Position numbers and translations under genes: made by a program. A model generated the notes under the pieces. The model searched no databases, had not been told where the DNA came from, and saw only the letters and a list, made by a program, of their open reading frames with translations. Shown in pieces: positions 8,441 to 16,259 of a stretch of DNA of 64,000 nucleotides. Numbering within the stretch: position 1 is the stretch's first letter; every line of letters begins with the position of its first letter. The stretch is from an uncultured Oscillospiraceae bacterium (GTDB lineage Bacteria; Bacillota; Clostridia; Oscillospirales; Ruminococcaceae): contig CAKSPC010000003.1 of NCBI GenBank assembly GCA_934481445.1, positions 1-64,000 of the forward strand, in the 5' to 3' direction.

Positions 8441-8612
8441 GGCAACACCGCACAATTAACGGCTATCGCCTTTGCCGTCCGCTTGCTTGCATATTTTCCG
8501 TCATATTGCCTAAAAACTCCTTGACGGGCGTCAGCCCGTCTGCGTCGTTTTTGAACAATCTGAAAAAAAATCTGACTGCGCAATCGAACGACAATAATTA
8601 TGCGGTATTGCC
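8441..8612. mobile_element. MITE-like element of 172 bases
   Basis: Imperfect terminal inverted repeats: left GGCAACACCGCACAATTA, right (reverse complement) GGCAATACCGCATAATTA. Both sides carry TTAT (8437-8440 and 8613-8616), a likely target duplication. There is no coding capacity. It fills most of the gap between the M14-family gene and the antiporter, both on the minus strand. A truncated copy of its right end is at 6684-6727, which shows it is a dispersed repeat. Inside is a smaller hairpin, GACGGGC-gtcaGCCCGTC. Confidence 0.78.
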
Positions 8613-8680
8613 TTATAATTCTACCATATTTTGTAGTGCTAACAATAGGGCGCGGCGTTAAGACGGCGTTAAGATTTTTC

Positions 8681-9616
8681 TCACTTGTGCAATCGTTTTA
8701 TCATCTTGAAAACGACGCTGTTCTGATCCACCAGAGGTTTTCTGTGGGTAAAGAAGATTATGCCGTCGCAGGGCGCCTGTATTTCATCGATTATCTCGCC
8801 CTCGTAAGGATGAATAACCTGCGCGATGACATCCCCCTGCTTCACCTCGTCCCCCGAGCCGCAAAGGCTGCGGAATATACCCGCCGCACCGCTTTTAACG
8901 TTCATCATGTCATCCTCTTCGATGATGGTGCCCATATAACCGCCGTGGCATTTGTACTTGATTATTCCCATCCTTGAAAGAAAGCGCAGCACGGAGGATA
9001 TACCCTGCTCTGCGGAATCCTCGTCGATGTCCTCGGTGGCGTTGGTGTAGACGGAAAACGCCGCCGTGCCGTTCACCTGCCAGTTGTAGTTCAGCGTGGA
9101 CTGATCCATGGAGATGGGTGTTCTGAGCACAACATACGGCAGCCCGAAAAGGTTTGCAAGGCTTGTGTTTTCCTTGCAGGTTTTCATCATGCGGACGTGC
9201 GGGATAAACATCCCGGGGATATAGAAGCTTGCGAATTGAATGCCGTATTGATACTGCTTTATCTCGTTGAATACCGCCGCCGCGACGCGCTCGGTGGTTT
9301 CGCCGTCGGCGTCGCCGGGGAACATTCGGTTGATATCGGTGTTGTCAAGGCACCAGAAGCGCTTTCCGATGTTGGTGCTGTAGTTGTTCAGCGAGGGTAT
9401 AACGAGTATCTCGCGGTCGTAGGCTATGCAGCCCTTTTTCTCCAGCGCCGCGAGGGTCTTTACAAGGCTGCTGCACATATAAAGCTGCTGTATCTCGTTT
9501 CCGCGCACCGAGCCGATTATGCAGCAGGATTTCTCCCCTTTTCCGAAGCGGTAGCCCATCACGCGGAAATCATCGCGGTAGGGACTTGACAGACTGAAAA
9601 TTATATCCTTTTTCAT
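8681..9616 (-). CDS. M14-family (AstE/aspartoacylase-like) protein with altered metal site
   Basis: A 311-aa protein resembling succinylglutamate desuccinylase/aspartoacylase. NTDINRMFPGDADGETTERVA matches the family's NRxFPG substrate loop, and the C-terminal barrel-like domain (GDEVKQGDVIAQVIHPYEGE) is typical. The usual zinc motif HGNE reads SVRGNEIQQ, so the His is replaced by Arg, and no DLH appears where the third ligand is expected (QFASFYIPG). The active site is therefore non-canonical. I recall Firmicute relatives with RGNE, so this may be a real subfamily. GGGGGAATTTAA precedes the ATG. Function unknown. Confidence 0.75.
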   Translation of the reverse strand: MKKDIIFSLSSPYRDDFRVMGYRFGKGEKSCCIIGSVRGNEIQQLYMCSSLVKTLAALEKKGCIAYDREILVIPSLNNYSTNIGKRFWCLDNTDINRMFPGDADGETTERVAAAVFNEIKQYQYGIQFASFYIPGMFIPHVRMMKTCKENTSLANLFGLPYVVLRTPISMDQSTLNYNWQVNGTAAFSVYTNATEDIDEDSAEQGISSVLRFLSRMGIIKYKCHGGYMGTIIEEDDMMNVKSGAAGIFRSLCGSGDEVKQGDVIAQVIHPYEGEIIDEIQAPCDGIIFFTHRKPLVDQNSVVFKMIKRLHK

Positions 9617-9680
9617 TTAAATTCCCCCATCATGCTACAAACACAGCGCCGAGGGTAAATCCGACGGCGCCGATGCCTGT

Positions 9681-10154
9681 TTATGCAGAAATATCTTTGC
9701 AAACGTCTATCCACTTTTCGCAGCCCGAGCACTTCTCAAGCTCCGCCACGGAGAGGTCAACGGCAATGTTGCCGCTGCCGCAGGCGGGAAATACCCTCTC
9801 GAACCGCTTCAGCGAATCGTCAAGGAAAACGCGCACGCCGCTGTTTATTCCGAACGGGCACACTCCGCCCACGGAATGCCCGATAAGCTTGTCAACCTCT
9901 GCGGGGGTGAGCATTTTTGCCTTAACGCCGAACTGCGCCTTGTACTTTGCGTTGTCTATCTTCACATCGCCTGCGGTGACTATCATAATGGGTCCGTCCC
10001 CCGCCATAAAGGTAAGGGATTTCGCTATCCTTGCGGGCTCGCAGCCAAGCGCCGCGGCGGCAAGCTCCACCGTTGCGCTGCTTTGTTCGAGCACGCGTAT
10101 CCTGTCCCCTAACCCGAATTTTTCAAGATGTTCCTTTGCTTTGTCGAATGCCAT
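9681..10154 (-). CDS. YbaK/EbsC-family aminoacyl-tRNA deacylase
   Basis: A 157-aa protein of the YbaK/ProX editing fold, which hydrolyses mischarged tRNA (for example Cys- or Ala-tRNA-Pro) in the cytosol. Visible family features are the conserved lysine in ARIAKSLTF, the GGVCPFGI loop and the SGNIAVDLS strand near the C-terminus. It ends with a CSGCEKWIDVC motif typical of the clostridial branch. AAGGAGCAGAAGAAA precedes the ATG. It follows the NYN gene with a 13-base gap, so they are probably cotranscribed. Confidence 0.9.
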   Translation of the reverse strand: MAFDKAKEHLEKFGLGDRIRVLEQSSATVELAAAALGCEPARIAKSLTFMAGDGPIMIVTAGDVKIDNAKYKAQFGVKAKMLTPAEVDKLIGHSVGGVCPFGINSGVRVFLDDSLKRFERVFPACGSGNIAVDLSVAELEKCSGCEKWIDVCKDISA

Positions 10155-10167
10155 TTTCTTCTGCTCC

Positions 10168-12258
10168 TTAAAGCGGCTTTACATAGTATCTTTCCGCTTT
10201 CACGCCGTCGATGGCGTTGATGAAATCCGTAAATCTCGCGAAGCCGTAGTCCGTGTAGTCAAATCCCTCGAAGTTCTTCCGCAGGCTGCTGCTGAGCGCT
10301 CTTACGCTGCGGCTGCCCTCGCCGCGGGCGAATTCGTTGACGAATTTTTCTATCTCCTCGGTGCGCCGCGCGAAGTCCTCGTTGATTACCAGCCTGTTTC
10401 CGTCGATGGAAACCCCCGTCATGGAGGTGACAAGCTTCTTTATGCTGCTGAAGCCCAGCGCCTTGAGGTATGTCTTTCCGAATTTCGCGGAAAGCAGGTT
10501 GCCAAGCTTGCTTAACGATACGCCGCCATCCTCCGCCGCATGGAAGAGAATATCGCGCTTTACGGCGTTTATCTCGGGCTTTTCGGTGGCGTCCCCGGCG
10601 TCTGGTGCAGGTTCGGAGGTTTCCGCAGGTGCTTCTGCGGGGATCTCTTCCGCCGCTTCTGTGATGGTTTCTTCGGTGGTTATTTCGGCGGGAGTTTCGG
10701 CGGCTTCCGCTGTATCCGCAGGGATATCCGCCGCGGGCTGTTCCGCGCTGATTTCCTCGGCGGGGGTTTCCGCCGCCCGCGCGTCAACCATCTCGGCGTA
10801 CTTGGAGTCGGTGAGGTAGATGAAGTTCTTTCTCACCTTAACGCCCGCAACGGAGGCGAGCATCGTCTTGAAATCCTCGAACCCGAGTTCGGAGCAGTAC
10901 TGCTTTCCGAAGCGGGTGATAAGTTCGTTGTTGAGCTGACCTATGTTGCCGCCGTCGGGCATATTTGCGTAGGCGTACTGCAAAACCGCCGCGCACATCG
11001 CCGCGATATCGGGATGCTCGTGCGGAGTTTCCGCTGTTTCTGCGGGCGGCGCTGGCATTTTGTCCTCGGGGATGGCGAGGTAGATCCTGTTGGATTCCAC
11101 CTTAACGCCGTCGATGTTGTCTATCGCGCGGCTGAAATCCGTCATGCCGAGGCTGCGGAGATAGCTCTTGCCATATCTGCCGATAAGCCGGTTGTTAAGC
11201 TGTCCTGCGTTTCCTCCGCGGGGCATATTGTCCTTTGCGTAGGCGATGACTTCACTGCTGAATTGCTCGGCGGTTATGACCTCGGGGCGTGCGTCGACCA
11301 CGGGTCTTTCCTCGCTGAGGTCAGGGAGGGTCACCGTGTCCGACCTGCGGGCGGGCGCCGCGAGTGCGATGTTGGTGCCGTCGCGGGTGAAGCCGTCAAG
11401 GCGGTCGATGAATTTCGCGAACCTCTTCGAGCCGAATCGGGAATAATCCACCTTGCCGAAAGTGCTGTTGAGTGCGCTCTCGATCTTCATCATATTGTCG
11501 CGCTCCGCGCCGTGGGTGTTGAGGTACTCGGTTATCGCGGCGGTAAGTTCTGCCTCGGTGGGCTCGCTTGCCTTTGCGGGGACAGCGGGGCGCGTTTCTG
11601 TTTTAGGCTTTCGGATAGAAACGAACGTGTTGCTTCTCTTCAATTCGGGGAAGCTGTCGATATAGTTGCTGAATCTCTTATACCCAAGTTCTGTGAAATC
11701 TATATTTCCGTAGCGGGAGGTCAGCACCGCGGATATCTTCGCGAGGTCGAGCCGCTCGTCCTTGTTTTCGTTTACATAATCCAGCACTGCCTTGCGGATG
11801 GTTTTTTCGTCCGCCATGCCCTCGGGTTCGCATACTTGATTGAGATAGCAGAAATGGTGGCAGCTTATGGTGAACGCGCGGGGAGTTTTCAGCTCGCCGA
11901 TACCCACGACAAGCTTTCCCGCCTCGCGGAGCCTTATTGCAAGCCGCGTGAAGTCGCTGTCGCTGGTGACTAGGACGAAGCCGTCTACATTGCCCGTGTA
12001 AAGTATATCCATCGCGTCGATTATCATCGAGAAGTCCGTCGCATTTTTCCCCGCGACATAGCAGGTCTGCTGAACGGGCATTATGGAGTAGTTTACTGCG
12101 GGGGTGTGCCAGCCGTTGCCGCCCTTTTCCCAGTCGCCGTAAACGCGCTTGTAGGTGGGAGTGCCGTACTTAACGACCTCCTGCATGATGAACTGTGCAT
12201 ATTTCGCGGATACGTTATCGCTGTCGATAAGCACCGCGAGCTTTCTTTCTTCTGACAT
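10168..12258 (-). CDS. NYN-domain nuclease with six LOTUS/OST-HTH repeats
   Basis: A 696-aa protein. Residues 1-145 are an NYN (LabA/PIN-like) domain: AVLIDSDNVS, NATDFSMIIDAMD and LVTSDSDFTRLA give the acidic residues of a metal-dependent RNase. Six OST-HTH (LOTUS) winged helices follow at about 152-220, 234-303, 332-398, 415-488, 555-625 and 628-696. Each has the pattern (L/I)xxxYGxxxxxxLG(F/Y)xxFxxxIDxxxGVxV. A Glu/Ala/Pro/Thr-rich linker (about 490-553) separates repeats 4 and 5. LOTUS domains bind RNA, including G-quadruplexes, in studied proteins. The gene lies two bases before the NUDIX gene. Role as an RNA-targeting nuclease is inference. Confidence 0.88.
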   Translation of the reverse strand: MSEERKLAVLIDSDNVSAKYAQFIMQEVVKYGTPTYKRVYGDWEKGGNGWHTPAVNYSIMPVQQTCYVAGKNATDFSMIIDAMDILYTGNVDGFVLVTSDSDFTRLAIRLREAGKLVVGIGELKTPRAFTISCHHFCYLNQVCEPEGMADEKTIRKAVLDYVNENKDERLDLAKISAVLTSRYGNIDFTELGYKRFSNYIDSFPELKRSNTFVSIRKPKTETRPAVPAKASEPTEAELTAAITEYLNTHGAERDNMMKIESALNSTFGKVDYSRFGSKRFAKFIDRLDGFTRDGTNIALAAPARRSDTVTLPDLSEERPVVDARPEVITAEQFSSEVIAYAKDNMPRGGNAGQLNNRLIGRYGKSYLRSLGMTDFSRAIDNIDGVKVESNRIYLAIPEDKMPAPPAETAETPHEHPDIAAMCAAVLQYAYANMPDGGNIGQLNNELITRFGKQYCSELGFEDFKTMLASVAGVKVRKNFIYLTDSKYAEMVDARAAETPAEEISAEQPAADIPADTAEAAETPAEITTEETITEAAEEIPAEAPAETSEPAPDAGDATEKPEINAVKRDILFHAAEDGGVSLSKLGNLLSAKFGKTYLKALGFSSIKKLVTSMTGVSIDGNRLVINEDFARRTEEIEKFVNEFARGEGSRSVRALSSSLRKNFEGFDYTDYGFARFTDFINAIDGVKAERYYVKPL

Positions 12259-12260
12259 TG

Positions 12261-12788
12261 TTACCTCTGTCTTTCGTTTATGAAGCCGTACTGATCCATG
12301 GTATCGAAGATCATGTCGACTGCGCTTTTAAAATATGGGATGAATTTTCCGCCATCGATTAGCCGCTGTATTTCCGCGCGGTTTGCCCATTTCACCGCCT
12401 GCACTTCCTCATACTGAAGAGAAAGCGCGGATATATCCGCGTCCTTTGTTACAACATACCAGTCGTCGAAGCCCTCGTCAAAGCTTGCGGAGAACTTCGC
12501 GCGGACGTTTGAAAGGTCTATATCAAGACCTATCTCTTCGCGTACCTCGCGCATTGCCGCCTGCTTGCTGGTTTCTCCCGCAATGGCGGAGCCGCCTGCG
12601 CTGACGTCCCACAGATTCGGGAAGCCGTGTTTGAACGGCTGGCGCTGCTGTATCAGCATTTCGCCCCTGCTGTTGAACACGCAGACGTGCACCACGATAT
12701 GATAACCGCCCTCGGGCAGACCCTCGCCGCGGACGGCGGTCTTTCCCGTTTTCGCGCGGTTTTCGTCATAAACATCCCAAAGCTCCAT
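12261..12788 (-). CDS. NUDIX hydrolase, IDI-like
   Basis: A 175-aa NUDIX protein. The Nudix box is GGSAIAGETSKQAAMREVRE followed by EIGL, with all catalytic Glu residues in place. The N-terminus (ELWDVYDENRAKTGKTAVRG) and the HVCVFNSRGEMLIQQRQPFK strand resemble the YfcD/IDI-like branch, which acts on nucleotide or isoprenoid diphosphates. The substrate cannot be told from sequence. It is sandwiched between thyA (9-base gap) and the NYN gene (2-base gap), with AAGGAGATACC before the ATG. A house-cleaning role beside thymidylate synthesis is plausible. Confidence 0.92.
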   Translation of the reverse strand: MELWDVYDENRAKTGKTAVRGEGLPEGGYHIVVHVCVFNSRGEMLIQQRQPFKHGFPNLWDVSAGGSAIAGETSKQAAMREVREEIGLDIDLSNVRAKFSASFDEGFDDWYVVTKDADISALSLQYEEVQAVKWANRAEIQRLIDGGKFIPYFKSAVDMIFDTMDQYGFINERQR

Positions 12789-12797
12789 GGTATCTCC

Positions 12798-13625
12798 TTA
12801 AATGGCGACGGGTATCTTCTCGGTAAATTCGTGATACTTGTAATCCACGGCTGTAAAGCTGTTCTTGGTGAATTTGTAGAAGTCGGCGATATCCTCCACC
12901 TGCATTTCGGGGGCGGGATATGGCTTCTTTTCGATAAGGCGCTTTACGGTGTCGACATGGCGGTCGTAGATGTGCGCGTCGGCGATGACGTGCACAAGCT
13001 CCCCGGCTTCAAGCCCGCTCGCCTTTGCGAACATAATGAGAAGCGCGGCGTACTGGCATACGTTCCAGTTGTTTGCGGTGAGCATATCCTGCGAGCGCTG
13101 GTTCAGTATGGCGTTCAGCCTTCCCTTGGAAACGTTGAAGGTCATGGAGTACGCGCAGGGCGCAAGCTGCATTTCGTGCAGGTCCGCGAAGTTGTAGGTG
13201 CTGGTCATTATGCGGCGGGAGGCGGGGTTGTTCTTGAGGTCGTAGAGAACTCTGTCCACCTGGTCGAACTCCCCCTCGGGATAGATGTGCTTTACACCGA
13301 GCTGATAGCCGTACGCCTTGCCGATGGTGCCGTTTTCGTCCGCCCAGGAATCCCAGATATGGCTGGAAAGGTCGGCGATGCGGTTGGATTTCTTCTGATA
13401 TATCCAGAGTATCTCGTCGATGGCGCTTCTGTAGTATATCCTGCGCAGGGTCATTATCGGAAATTCCTCCGCGAGGTTATAACGGTTCACCACCGCGAAA
13501 CGCTTTATCGTGTGGGCGGGGGTTCCGTCCTCCCAGTGCGGGCGCACGTTGAATTCCTCGTCGGATGTTCCGTTTTCGAGGATATCTATGCAGTTCTGTA
13601 TAAAAATTTCGTCTGCGCGGCTCAT
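12798..13625 (-). CDS. thyA: Thymidylate synthase
   Basis: Methylates dUMP to dTMP using methylene-tetrahydrofolate. The 275-aa protein has the catalytic Cys in QLAPCAYSMTF, the folate/dUMP residues RRIMTSTYNFADLHEM and QRSQDMLTANNWNVCQYA, and HIYDRHVDTVKRL near the C-terminus. Length and order match ThyA. AAGGAGAATAAC precedes the ATG. Dihydrofolate reductase is often next to thyA but is not seen here. It is in a co-directional run with the NUDIX and NYN genes. Confidence 0.97.
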   Translation of the reverse strand: MSRADEIFIQNCIDILENGTSDEEFNVRPHWEDGTPAHTIKRFAVVNRYNLAEEFPIMTLRRIYYRSAIDEILWIYQKKSNRIADLSSHIWDSWADENGTIGKAYGYQLGVKHIYPEGEFDQVDRVLYDLKNNPASRRIMTSTYNFADLHEMQLAPCAYSMTFNVSKGRLNAILNQRSQDMLTANNWNVCQYAALLIMFAKASGLEAGELVHVIADAHIYDRHVDTVKRLIEKKPYPAPEMQVEDIADFYKFTKNSFTAVDYKYHEFTEKIPVAI

Positions 13626-13646
13626 GTTATTCTCCTTAACGTGTTA

Positions 13647-14846
13647 TCAGAGCCTGCCGAAAATGGAGGACGTGGTGAAGTCTATGTCGGAATAACTCTG
13701 ATGCTCAAACATAGCAAGACCTGCGGTTTCGCAAACGCTTACTATGCGGATGTTGCGGCTGTCGGCATATGCCTTTATCTTTTCGAGAAGAGCGCGTGCC
13801 TTTGCGGGGAAATTGGGCACCTCTCCGTCGGCGGGAAGCCTGCCCACGCCGTTTTCATCGTAAACGTGCTTGTAAAGTCCGTCGAAGCCGTAGAGGTATA
13901 TCTCGGAGAAGCCCATATAAAGCGCGGTCTGTATCATTTCATACATGGTGAGCATACGCGCGGTTTCCCACTGATCCTGCACGGTGCGGAAAGACGGAAG
14001 TCCGTCCACAAGGCCGTTTCCGAGGTGGTTGATATAGGTGGGCTTTTTCTTGAACTTATCCTCGAATACCTTAATATTCCCGTTTACGAAGCATTCCATG
14101 CCCTCGATGTACTTTCCGTTGCCGAGATAGCTGTCCGTATCGGTAAGCAGGAAGTAGGAGGGGCGCTGGGGAGTTTTCGTGAAGAAATTGCAGAAATCGT
14201 TGCAGGCGATGCAGCGCTCGTTGAGAATGGTGTTCAGCTCATCCAGCTTTGCGCTGTATTTCCCGAGGACGAAGCATCTCTGCCCGCCCATCTTATCCTT
14301 GTACTGCGCAAGCTGTGCCGCCGTGGAGGACTCCATGCCGCCGCTCTTTTTCGCGTCGGAATTCACCGCGCCGTTTGCCTTTGAAGCGCCGAGGGAGCCT
14401 TTAAGACCCGAGCCCTCGGGGTCGTTCATTCGGCAGAAATCCCTGTCGGTGTAGCCGAGGGCTTTCAGCGCCTGAACGGTTTCCTCCGTTGTGCCGACAA
14501 CGCCGGACATGGCGGCGATGGTGGTTTCTATGGGAGTGAAAGGTTTCAGGATAAGCGCGTAGAAAGTGCTTCCCTTGCCTTTAAGCTCGTCGATAAAGCG
14601 GATATCCTTATCGGGGTCGGCCTCGGACTGGCGCAGGCAGACCTTGAAAGCTGTTTCGGGCACGCGGACGTTCTTTTTACGCAGCGCGTCGATGGCTTTC
14701 GTGAGGATGTTGCATTCCTCTCCGCCGCCGATGACAACAAGCTTTCTCTGTCCGATGACCTCAATGTTCTTTACGATATGGTTCTTGTATGCGGCGAGTT
14801 TTCCGCCGGAAACCATTCCGTCTGCAAGATATGCTGAATAATCCAT
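13647..14846 (-). CDS. DUF115 (MptE/Maf-like) protein
   Basis: A 399-aa protein in two halves. The first (IEVIGQRKLVVIGGGEEC...) looks like a nucleotide-binding fold. The second begins GGQRCFVLGKYSAKLDELN, continues RPSYFLLTDTDSYLGN and has ALYMGFSEIYLYGFDGLY, which match DUF115 proteins, although the usual GNGPSL is changed to GKYSAK. DUF115 includes Maf proteins that modify flagellin with sugars, and flagellin lies 3 kb upstream, so a glycosyl-transfer role is possible but unproven. The frame is open to 15056, but ATG at 14846 has AGGGGGTAAAGAG in front and avoids running into the neighbouring gene. Confidence 0.6.
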   Translation of the reverse strand: MDYSAYLADGMVSGGKLAAYKNHIVKNIEVIGQRKLVVIGGGEECNILTKAIDALRKKNVRVPETAFKVCLRQSEADPDKDIRFIDELKGKGSTFYALILKPFTPIETTIAAMSGVVGTTEETVQALKALGYTDRDFCRMNDPEGSGLKGSLGASKANGAVNSDAKKSGGMESSTAAQLAQYKDKMGGQRCFVLGKYSAKLDELNTILNERCIACNDFCNFFTKTPQRPSYFLLTDTDSYLGNGKYIEGMECFVNGNIKVFEDKFKKKPTYINHLGNGLVDGLPSFRTVQDQWETARMLTMYEMIQTALYMGFSEIYLYGFDGLYKHVYDENGVGRLPADGEVPNFPAKARALLEKIKAYADSRNIRIVSVCETAGLAMFEHQSYSDIDFTTSSIFGRL

Positions 14847-14887
14847 TCTCTTTACCCCCTGATAATGATATGTTCGCTGTCGGTGTA

Positions 14888-16210
14888 TTAGTCTATCGTA
14901 TAGCTTACCGTGTTGCTTATCGGGACATACTGCCCCTGTACATACGCCGTGAGATATATCTCGTAATATCCCGGGTCGTAGAGGAAATATGTATAGCTGT
15001 ATTCGCCCTCCGCATTGCGGTGGAGCACCTGTTCTCCGTTGTAGAAAACCATCCACCCGAGATTGTAGTAGCCCTCCACCTCGGGGCGGGTGACTTCGTG
15101 GGTCTGTTCGTCAATGGTTATTGTGACGGGGTTTTCTATAACTATCTCGCTCTTTTCCTTGTCGTTGTAGGAAAGGAAGCCGAACTGCTCTCCGTTTACG
15201 ACAACGTCCGCGGTGCAGTTCTTTTTCGAGCAGTTTGCGTCCCAGCCGAGCATTGAGCCTGCCCCCGCGCCGGTAACGGTGCTGTTGGTTATAGTTATGT
15301 TGCTGTAGGAGCCGCCTATCGCCTGCCCCGTTACCACTGCGACATTCGACCTGCCGCTGACATTTGCATTGTCGAACCTGATATCCTCGACAAGGCAGAA
15401 AGTTTCCCACCCGATGAATCCGACGTCGGAGTCGTCGGAATTGATGGTCATGTTGCTGATGGTGTGTCCGTTGCCGGATACCATGGCGTTGAACGGATGG
15501 TCGTTCTTGCCGCCGTTCCAGCCCATGGGCGCCCATTCGTATCCCGAAAGGTCGATGTCCGCGTTGATGACTATCGGCATATACGCGGCGGACATTGTAT
15601 TCACCACCCAGCACGCGCTTGCGAGATCCTCGGGGGTGTTCACGATAAAACCGCCCTGCTTCATCGCATTGTCGATGATATCCGCGTTTGCAAGCAGGGG
15701 GATATCGCCGCAGTTCTTGGACTGTATCCAGCCGTCGCGGTCGGGGTATCGTTCAAGAAGCTCCGCCGACGCCTGCGATATTTTTTCTTCGCGGACAATG
15801 CGCTTGTAATCCTCGCTGTCGGCGGAATACAGGCTGATGCTGCCGTTCCTGTTGGTGAGATCAAGCTCGTTGTCCCACATACGGAAGCTGTAGGACTTTT
15901 CGCCTATCACGAGCGACCTCCCCTCGAGGAGCGTTATCCTGAAGCTGTACGGAGTTTCGACGCCGTTTATCGAAACGGTGTCCTCGGTGAATATCCATTC
16001 CTCAGAGATGTTCTCGCTGTTGTACCATGGCTTTGCGGTGAGGTTTTCTGTAAACCGGTCATTCCGCGCCGACGAAAAAATCTGCAACAGATCCGCCGCG
16101 GGGATTTCGGAACTTTCCCCGGTAAGGGTGACATACCCGCCGCGGAGCGAAGAACACCCGCACAGCGCAAGGGACAGAATTATCGGTAACAGCGCGGAAA
16201 CTCGTTTCAT
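14888..16210 (-). CDS. GLUG-motif lipoprotein
   Basis: A 440-aa exported lipoprotein. The signal peptide MKRVSALLPIILSLALCGC ends in a lipobox. The middle part has a beta-helix pattern typical of GLUG repeats: NADIDLSGYEWAPMGWNG, AMVSGNGHTISNMTI and further VVTGQAIGGSYSNITITNST turns, similar to surface-adhesion or IgA-protease-like proteins. The C-terminal domain is beta-rich (YSYTYFLYDPGYYEIYLTAYV). No catalytic motif is seen. It probably sits on the outer face of the membrane. It lies 41 bases before the DUF115 gene in the same direction. Confidence 0.75.
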   Translation of the reverse strand: MKRVSALLPIILSLALCGCSSLRGGYVTLTGESSEIPAADLLQIFSSARNDRFTENLTAKPWYNSENISEEWIFTEDTVSINGVETPYSFRITLLEGRSLVIGEKSYSFRMWDNELDLTNRNGSISLYSADSEDYKRIVREEKISQASAELLERYPDRDGWIQSKNCGDIPLLANADIIDNAMKQGGFIVNTPEDLASACWVVNTMSAAYMPIVINADIDLSGYEWAPMGWNGGKNDHPFNAMVSGNGHTISNMTINSDDSDVGFIGWETFCLVEDIRFDNANVSGRSNVAVVTGQAIGGSYSNITITNSTVTGAGAGSMLGWDANCSKKNCTADVVVNGEQFGFLSYNDKEKSEIVIENPVTITIDEQTHEVTRPEVEGYYNLGWMVFYNGEQVLHRNAEGEYSYTYFLYDPGYYEIYLTAYVQGQYVPISNTVSYTID

Positions 16211-16259
16211 AATATGCTCGCTTTCTTACATAAGCCGAAAGGAACGGATATAGCCGGAA

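Noticed and set aside
12627-14384. A 585-codon plus-strand frame opposite thyA and the DUF115 gene
   Set aside because: Spans two real minus-strand genes and their ribosome sites, with no domain of its own.
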